DNA from: Clostridiaceae bacterium | GTDB taxonomy: Bacteria > Bacillota > Clostridia > Clostridiales > Clostridiaceae | DNA: 42,006 nt | Assembly: GCA_029219285.1 (NCBI GenBank) | Contig: JAQXTC010000125.1 | Location: 1-42,006, forward strand | Direction: 5' to 3' | In this document: in pieces, positions 37,901 to 42,006 of the stretch | Position numbering within the stretch: position 1 is the first letter of the stretch | How the letters are laid out: each line of letters opens with the position of its first letter | Program-made: the position numbers and the translations under genes | Notes under the pieces: generated by a model | The model's database searches: none | What the model saw: only the letters and a program-made list of their open reading frames with translations | What the model was told of the DNA's origin: nothing

Positions 37901-40074
37901 GAGAAGCATTATTTATAAGAGATGATAAAACTTCAGAATACTTTTCAATAACACCAAAGCCAGTTAGAGATAAAGGGGAATATATCATAAGGCATTCTTT
38001 TGGATATTCAACCTTTAGTCATACAGCTTATGGTATAAAAGGAGAAATGGAAGTTTTCTGCCCATTAAAAGAAAATTTAAAAATTCAGAGGGTCACTTTG
38101 GAGAATATTTGTGATAAAGATAGAAATATATCAGTTTTTTATTATGCACAGCTTGTACTTGGCGTATTCAACTATGGTAGTGCAAGATATATAAGTACTT
38201 CTCTTGGAAAAGAGTATATTTCAGGGCAAAATCCATATAGTAAGTATTTTGGGAAATTAAGAGCTTACTTAACTATCCTTGGTGGAGAGGATTTATCCTT
38301 TACTGGAGATAGAAAAGAGTTCCTTGGAATAAATGAAGAATTATGTAATGCTAAAGCTTTAAGGTATGAAAACTTATCTAATAATACTGGAAGCATTTAT
38401 GATCCTTGTCTAGCAGTAGAAAGTAAAATTTCATTGAAGGCTGGGGAAAAGAAAGAATTAATAATATTATTAGGTCAAGAAGAAGAAAATGAACTGATAG
38501 AAAAACAAATATATAAATATAAAAATTTAGAAGAAGTTCATAAAGCATTGATAGAGGTCAAACAATATTGGGCAGATTTCCTAGGAAATATACAAGTAAA
38601 GACAAAAGATAAATCTATGGATTATTTACTAAATGGATGGTTGCTATATCAGACATACAGTTGTAGATATTTAAGTAGAACTGCCTTTTATCAAAGTGGT
38701 GGAGCTTATGGATTTAGAGATCAACTTCAAGATTCTATAGCAATAGGAATTGTTGATTCAGAAAAAACTAAAGCTCAAATAATTAGAAGTGCAGCTAAGC
38801 AATATCTCGAAGGGGATGTTCAGCATTGGTGGCATCCGGTTATTAATAGTGGAATAAGAACAAGATTTTCAGATGATTTATTATGGCTGCCTTATGCTGT
38901 TATTGAGTACATTAATAGAACTGGAGATTATAGTGTATTAAAAGAAACAGCAAAATATCTTGAGGATGAACCTTTAAAAGAAGGGGAAGATGAAAGATAT
39001 ACTATTGTTAATAATTCTAATAAAGAGGGAACTATTTATGAACACTGTATTAGAGCTATTGAAAGAGGCTTGAAGTTTGGTGAACATAATATTCCTCTAA
39101 TGGGCAGTGGTGATTGGAATGATGGAATGAGCACTGTTGGTAATAAGGGTAAAGGTGAAAGTGTATGGCTTGGTTGGTTTTTATATAAAATCTTAGATGG
39201 ATTTGAACCTTTATGTGATTTCATGAATGATGATAAAACTAAAGAATTATTTGATGGCATGAAAAAATTCATAAGCGAAAATATTGAGAAAAATGCCTGG
39301 GATGGTGGCTGGTATAGAAGAGCATATTTTGATGATGGAACACCTCTTGGTTCAAGAGAGAATGAAGAGTGTCAAATTGATTCAATAGCTCAAAGCTGGT
39401 CGCTTATATCTGGAGCTGGTAAAGGGGATAGAGCTAAAGAAGCTATGGAGGCAGTTGATAGAAATCTTGTTAATGAAGATAAAGGCATGATATTGCTTTT
39501 AGCCCCTCCATTTGAAAAATCTAGTCTTGAACCAGGTTATATTAAAGGATATGTTGCAGGTGTTAGAGAGAATGGTGGTCAATATACTCATGCTGCAGTT
39601 TGGGTTATACTTGCTTTGACTAAGCTTGGGCTTGGTGATAAGGCATATAAGTACTATCAAATGATAAATCCAATAAATCATACAAATACTGCACTGGAAT
39701 GTAGAACATATAAACTTGAACCTTATGTAATGGCAGCAGATGTATACATAAGAGAACCTCACGGCGGAAGAGGAGGATGGAGTTGGTATACTGGAGCAGC
39801 AGGCTGGATGTATAAAGTTGGATTAGAAGATATTCTTGGACTTAAGCAAATAGAAGGAAAGGGATATAAGATAGAACCATGTGTTCCAGAAGATTGGGAT
39901 GGTTATGCTATTAATATTAATAATGATACTGAACAATATAAAATTAATGTAATTATGAGTTGCGAAAATAAAATCATTGTTGAGGATCATGAAATAGATG
40001 GTGAAATAATTCCAAGAAATTTAGGCAAGAAAAATATAACCGTTTATGTAGCAAGAAAAAATTCAACAAATTAG
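31957..40074 (+). CDS. Cyclic beta-1,2-glucan synthase-like protein (GT84 / glycoamylase-like / GH94 modules)
   Basis: ~2,705 aa; GT core DKNIYYALLADFKDSKDE, ITLDADTFMPRDAAKRLVGAM, YRWTRGDWQNIRW; phosphorylase-type GDWNDGMSTVGNKGKGESVWLGWF, YGFRDQLQDSIAI, GWSWYTGAAGWMYK. TTG at 31957 fits the aaggag SD; the GTG at 31948 overlaps it. Confidence 0.9.
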   Translation: MNTNDNPNSRKNILHELKLGYSKIKDNYKYIRNLAMDKEEIIGSGEWLLDNIYLIEKEYKSIKHNMPKEYFNNLPEGNGIPRILELAKEFIRGSNNILKEEQLIDFIHNKKEKLTMGELWAFPLMLRIAIILKLSYITDNLVKIQDNKLKDEVWDETTVEQEISLCINSLRSIEGADWKKFFELTSEVEKILNEDPVHQYENMDFKSKDYYRHKVEQLARILNVDEFTIARKVLSLAKRKQNEEYKRHVGYYLIDKGISEVAEFYDGKLKSTYSTGAFIAINILGTFLLTTAFLIATYFIGANFDGIRYSALFFISIVIASEIIVTCINYIVSKKVPIRFVPKIDYREGIPDLEKTVVVIPAIVPSKERAVELINKLEIMYLGNKDKNIYYALLADFKDSKDEKAQGEEEILNAALEKTKILNKKYMEDKEHFFFFCRKKVFNPKENVYMGWERKRGKLIEFMALLRGEKNHTFNVISGDIDNLKDAKYIITLDADTFMPRDAAKRLVGAMSHVLNKKQGNHGYGIMQPKISISLESKDASIFSKTFAEESGVDGYSTAYSDTYEDLFGKGNFVGKGIIDIDEFYSTLRDEIPENRVLSHDLLEGEYLGCALVSDIEFIDNYPYSYESSCRRIYRWTRGDWQNIRWLFSSKLSGLSKWKIFDNLRRSLLAPALYLAVVFNLTLFRNDKPTALLCFLAVITPFIFTVTDFVVTPRNKIIGTFKSFKQIVYIFSFIPYQAYLMVKAIIVTLFRLFISKQHLLQWQTAEEAERTVNNSAFAYTKRMWFSELSGIIVILMALEASPLFQVVNLLIGILWVMGPYIAWYISLKFPDREYKLSKEDEKYLREKSRKIWAYYEDFVNEENNFLAPDNYQEIPYKGIAFRTSPTNIGMGLISNLAAYDLGYIPLGEVVDRIELTIKSMKNLEMFNGHYLNWYDTRNYTPLWPKYISTVDSGNLLGYLMIIANTLEKYIDMPLIRKVEITSLRDTASILNIKLKCDDLEVDIDNYESMLDTVLNNIEDNDDYWHKKLIHEIKLKKAYYDFFFEGIQKLLKSKKPTSIRNLISVIEDFEEASGSDFKKILDEKVNELKTFLNRVENLIKDINDIIKKMDFSFLYNKDRNLFSIGYNLEENSLGSSYYDLLASESRATSFLAIALNQVPESHWFNLNRAMTNAFHCKNLVSWSGTMFEYFMPALIMKSYDNTILSKTYESVIKAQMKFAAIKKVPWGISESAYYQFDIGDNYQYKAFGVPGVGLKRGLEDELVISPYSTLMSLPFSQDEGIKNLKNLEKQGLDGRYGFIEAIDYTPNRVSKMDFGEEDVGSKQVRCYMVHHLGMSLMGLDNIINNDIFIRRFHSIPEVKATELLLKEKVPDKITFEHEENYERTKHNLGKEEFLPRVYNSPHTKNPEVLLLSNGSYSCMMTVSGSGYGKKDGMTVYRWKGDTTSDSTGSFIYIKNLNSNDYWSAAYEPCKDEGESYKVSFSLDKATYKRRDGSIESSMEVVVSPEDDVEIRKVNLKNLGEKGRSIEVTSYMEVTLQSFEGDAVHPSFSNLFISTEYVEEEKALLGNRRPRVKDGQIPYIMHKIYSEEELEGTITYETSRVNFIGRDRNLKVPKAMDNDAALQNTVGTVLDPIMSMRARIRLEVGEEKSIYFITATAMSKSECIGLSQKYSSKSKLEKTFIYYNKAVQLELKSLGIEANQGSMYQSLASYILYLHSGRKDREGYIKNINKHQQDLWAYGISGDLPITMAIVKNDKDMDLVRALIKMHYYWKSKGLKVDLLIYNDEESSYEQPLQKSIVSAINLSREGDILNKPGGIFLHNKSTMGEDIRDFIIGISALHVDSNKGSIITQIKDAEKLVEHDNLRHKEIENIYRIKQSEFEKDIEDNLDELKAVEEEVAYEKGGSFDTDKLDFYNGYGGFDPEDKSYVIKLNNFKNTPAPWINVVSNENFGFHISESGSSYTWCGNSRENKITPWNNDWVMDSPGEALFIRDDKTSEYFSITPKPVRDKGEYIIRHSFGYSTFSHTAYGIKGEMEVFCPLKENLKIQRVTLENICDKDRNISVFYYAQLVLGVFNYGSARYISTSLGKEYISGQNPYSKYFGKLRAYLTILGGEDLSFTGDRKEFLGINEELCNAKALRYENLSNNTGSIYDPCLAVESKISLKAGEKKELIILLGQEEENELIEKQIYKYKNLEEVHKALIEVKQYWADFLGNIQVKTKDKSMDYLLNGWLLYQTYSCRYLSRTAFYQSGGAYGFRDQLQDSIAIGIVDSEKTKAQIIRSAAKQYLEGDVQHWWHPVINSGIRTRFSDDLLWLPYAVIEYINRTGDYSVLKETAKYLEDEPLKEGEDERYTIVNNSNKEGTIYEHCIRAIERGLKFGEHNIPLMGSGDWNDGMSTVGNKGKGESVWLGWFLYKILDGFEPLCDFMNDDKTKELFDGMKKFISENIEKNAWDGGWYRRAYFDDGTPLGSRENEECQIDSIAQSWSLISGAGKGDRAKEAMEAVDRNLVNEDKGMILLLAPPFEKSSLEPGYIKGYVAGVRENGGQYTHAAVWVILALTKLGLGDKAYKYYQMINPINHTNTALECRTYKLEPYVMAADVYIREPHGGRGGWSWYTGAAGWMYKVGLEDILGLKQIEGKGYKIEPCVPEDWDGYAININNDTEQYKINVIMSCENKIIVEDHEIDGEIIPRNLGKKNITVYVARKNSTN

Positions 40075-40079
40075 CTTCG

Positions 40080-40108
40080 AAAAAAGGCTCCTAGAAGGAG
40101 CCTTTTTT
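40080..40108. terminator. Terminator between convergent genes
   Basis: aaaaaaggctcctagaaggagccttttttag. Confidence 0.92.
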
Positions 40109-40562
40109 AGTTAATTGCAATATAGATATGCACTTCGCAATTGTTCTTAGTGCCATCAAGTTGATATTCTTCAAAATCACAAGTATAAGTTCTATTTAAA
40201 TCCATCTCCCAAAGTTTTGTCCAAAAGGTACCAACATCCTTAGTAGGATCCCCTTTAACTATAAATTTTGCATACTTACCAGCAGGAATAACAGTAGTAT
40301 ATAAATCTTTAGATACATTAGTACCAGGTTTGATTTCAGAACATATAACACAATCGTAATCATTTTTGAAGTCGCCAGCATAGTTAGTATATAGACCAAT
40401 GCTTTTTCCATTAACCTTGTTAGGCAAAGAATCATAAACACTAGAATAGAATTCAGACCAGGCACCACCAATTTTTTGTCCCATGTCAGGAGCTAAGTTA
40501 TTAGTTCTAACCCTAACTCCAGCAACATATTTTTCTGTTAATTCAACTATTTCATACTCCAT
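40107..40562 (-). CDS. Stand-alone GyrI-like / AraC effector-binding domain protein
   Basis: YEIVELTEKYVAGVRVRTNN ... IPAGKYAKFIVKGDPTKDVGTFWTKLWEMDLNRTYTCDFEEYQ. Confidence 0.85.
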   Translation of the reverse strand: MEYEIVELTEKYVAGVRVRTNNLAPDMGQKIGGAWSEFYSSVYDSLPNKVNGKSIGLYTNYAGDFKNDYDCVICSEIKPGTNVSKDLYTTVIPAGKYAKFIVKGDPTKDVGTFWTKLWEMDLNRTYTCDFEEYQLDGTKNNCEVHIYIAIN

Positions 40563-40633
40563 AATAAATACCTCCTTATTATTATGAGATAAGTATAAGG
40601 AGGTTAATATGACAACAGTATGGCATATTTTAA

Positions 40634-41542
40634 TTAATATTTATAATTCTTTAATATAAGTGATGCTTTTTCCTTAATCTTATCTTGAACAAATGCGGGA
40701 GATAAAACTTTTAAATCTTCCCCAAAGGAAAGTAAAAAGCTATATACCCAATCATTCAATGGAAAAGAAGTTGTAATTAGATAACTTCCATCTTTATTTC
40801 GAGATATGTCATCTGGATAAAAGCTTTCAAAAACTCTATAAGCAGCAGCGGAACTAATCCACAATTGTAATTCTGTTTGTGGTGTTTTGTTAATTATCGA
40901 AGATGATAGATCTTCATTACTAAATTCCCTAGAAATAAAGTGTTTATCGGTAACATTTAAGTCTTTTATCCGAAAAATTTTAAAGGTTCTAATAGCTTTT
41001 TTCTCTAAACAAAACCCTTGTAGGTACCAGCTGCTGTATTTGAATTTGAGTTTTATTGGTTCAATTTCACGAGTACTTTCTTCACCTTTTGAATTAAAGT
41101 AGGTAAAGTTAATTATTAAGTTATCAACTATAGATTTCTTTAATAAATCAAATTTTATTGCTTCAGATTTATTATTGCTCCAATTAGAAAAATCCACATC
41201 AATCCAATTTGTATTTTCTTTCTTGAATAATGATGATAGTTTATTTATAATATCCTTTTTTTCTAATGCATTTGTAACATTTAGACTTTGAAGGCCAAGA
41301 AGAATTTGATTTTGTTCTTCTTCTGAAAGAATAGATTTGTTAAGTATAAAATTTTCAAGAATATAAATTCCACCACCTGAACCCTTTGAAGTGTAGATAG
41401 GAATTCCAGCTGTAGTTAAGGTATCAATGTCCCTATATATAGTTCTTTTGCTTACTTCAAAATGTTGGGCTAAGTCTTTAGCTGTAGTACTCTTTTTATT
41501 TAATAGAATATAGATAATTTCAAACAATCTATTTATTTTCAT
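40634..41542 (-). CDS. YafY-type HTH/WYL-domain transcriptional regulator
   Basis: MKINRLFEIIYILLNKKSTTAKDLAQHFEVSKRTIYRDIDTLTTAGIPIYTSKGSGGGI; WYL-like region KYSSWYLQGFCLEKKAIRTFKIFRI. Internal ATG at 41542 after ggaggt is preferred over 41554. Confidence 0.92.
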   Translation of the reverse strand: MKINRLFEIIYILLNKKSTTAKDLAQHFEVSKRTIYRDIDTLTTAGIPIYTSKGSGGGIYILENFILNKSILSEEEQNQILLGLQSLNVTNALEKKDIINKLSSLFKKENTNWIDVDFSNWSNNKSEAIKFDLLKKSIVDNLIINFTYFNSKGEESTREIEPIKLKFKYSSWYLQGFCLEKKAIRTFKIFRIKDLNVTDKHFISREFSNEDLSSSIINKTPQTELQLWISSAAAYRVFESFYPDDISRNKDGSYLITTSFPLNDWVYSFLLSFGEDLKVLSPAFVQDKIKEKASLILKNYKY

Positions 41543-41705
41543 ATTTACCTCCAAAAGTCTAGTTAACTATTAATAAGATTATTATACAAAAAAATGTATT
41601 AAGCTTTGACTAAAATCTAAAAAAATGAAGTATTTGCTCTGCCAATAATGTTTACATATTGACAAAAAATGTGTAAAATATACTTAAATTAAGGTGGTGA
41701 ATTTA

Positions 41706-42006
41706 GTGAATAATAGCAAAAAAGGTATAGCCATTATTGTACTTCTAATATTTATTTTAGGTGTAGTATTAACTGCTGGAATTATAAAAGATAATAAGCT
41801 AAGTAAAGAAAATAAAGATGATTACAATAACTATATTGCAACAATAAAAGATAAAGATGACAGCGATACTAAGGATACTGAAAGTAGTAAATCAAATGAT
41901 GATTCATCCCAAAATGATAATAATGATTCTGGTAAAGAACAGAACTTGAATTTTTATGATAAACTTAAGGCAAAATCACCTGTTAAGGTTTTAGTTTTAG
42001 GTGATG
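41706..42006 (+). CDS. Partial CDS: membrane-anchored/exported protein, probable SGNH/GDSL-type hydrolase, truncated by window end
   Basis: GTG after aaggtggtg; N-terminal TM helix (KKGIAIIVLLIFILGVVLTAGI), Ser/Asp/Asn-rich linker, then KSPVKVLVLGD resembling the start of an SGNH block I. Confidence 0.6.
   Translation, partial: MNNSKKGIAIIVLLIFILGVVLTAGIIKDNKLSKENKDDYNNYIATIKDKDDSDTKDTESSKSNDDSSQNDNNDSGKEQNLNFYDKLKAKSPVKVLVLGD

Overview
AT-rich Firmicutes chromosome window, most likely Clostridium sensu stricto (judged from codon and protein style; not verified). Contents in order: (1) a YtxH-domain / DUF948-like gene pair on the minus strand. (2) A maltose/maltodextrin cluster at about 1.2-15.7 kb: two malQ paralogues, an MsmX/UgpC-type ATPase, a PucR/CdaR-type regulator, MalE/F/G-like ABC components, a LacI-family regulator, a GH31 glucosidase and glycogen phosphorylase. 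(3) Housekeeping and envelope genes: PGRP-type amidase, sfsA, a TIM-barrel protein, a DUF3006-like protein, lepB, ftsH, helD-like. (4) A duplicated P-loop ATPase divergent from an amino-acid ABC transporter with ArgR-like operators. (5) A zinc-ribbon protein with an Asn/Gln-rich low-complexity segment, a CDF transporter and an M18 aminopeptidase. (6) A ~0.6 kb head-to-head array of ~80/81-bp repeats. (7) A ~2,700-aa cyclic beta-1,2-glucan synthase-like protein. (8) A GyrI-like / WYL-regulator pair and the start of an exported SGNH-like gene. No IS element, CRISPR array, rRNA or tRNA was recognised. The best undescribed-looking signals are non-coding: a dense DnaA-box cluster upstream of sfsA (16.8-17.1 kb, continuing into sfsA), the convergent 80/81-bp repeat array (31.26-31.9 kb), a C5-loop hairpin with a complementary downstream G5 strand after glgP (15.69-15.78 kb), and paired 21-bp-phased ArgR-like boxes (24.97-25.11 kb). 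All calls come from reading the sequence; no database search or folding program was run.
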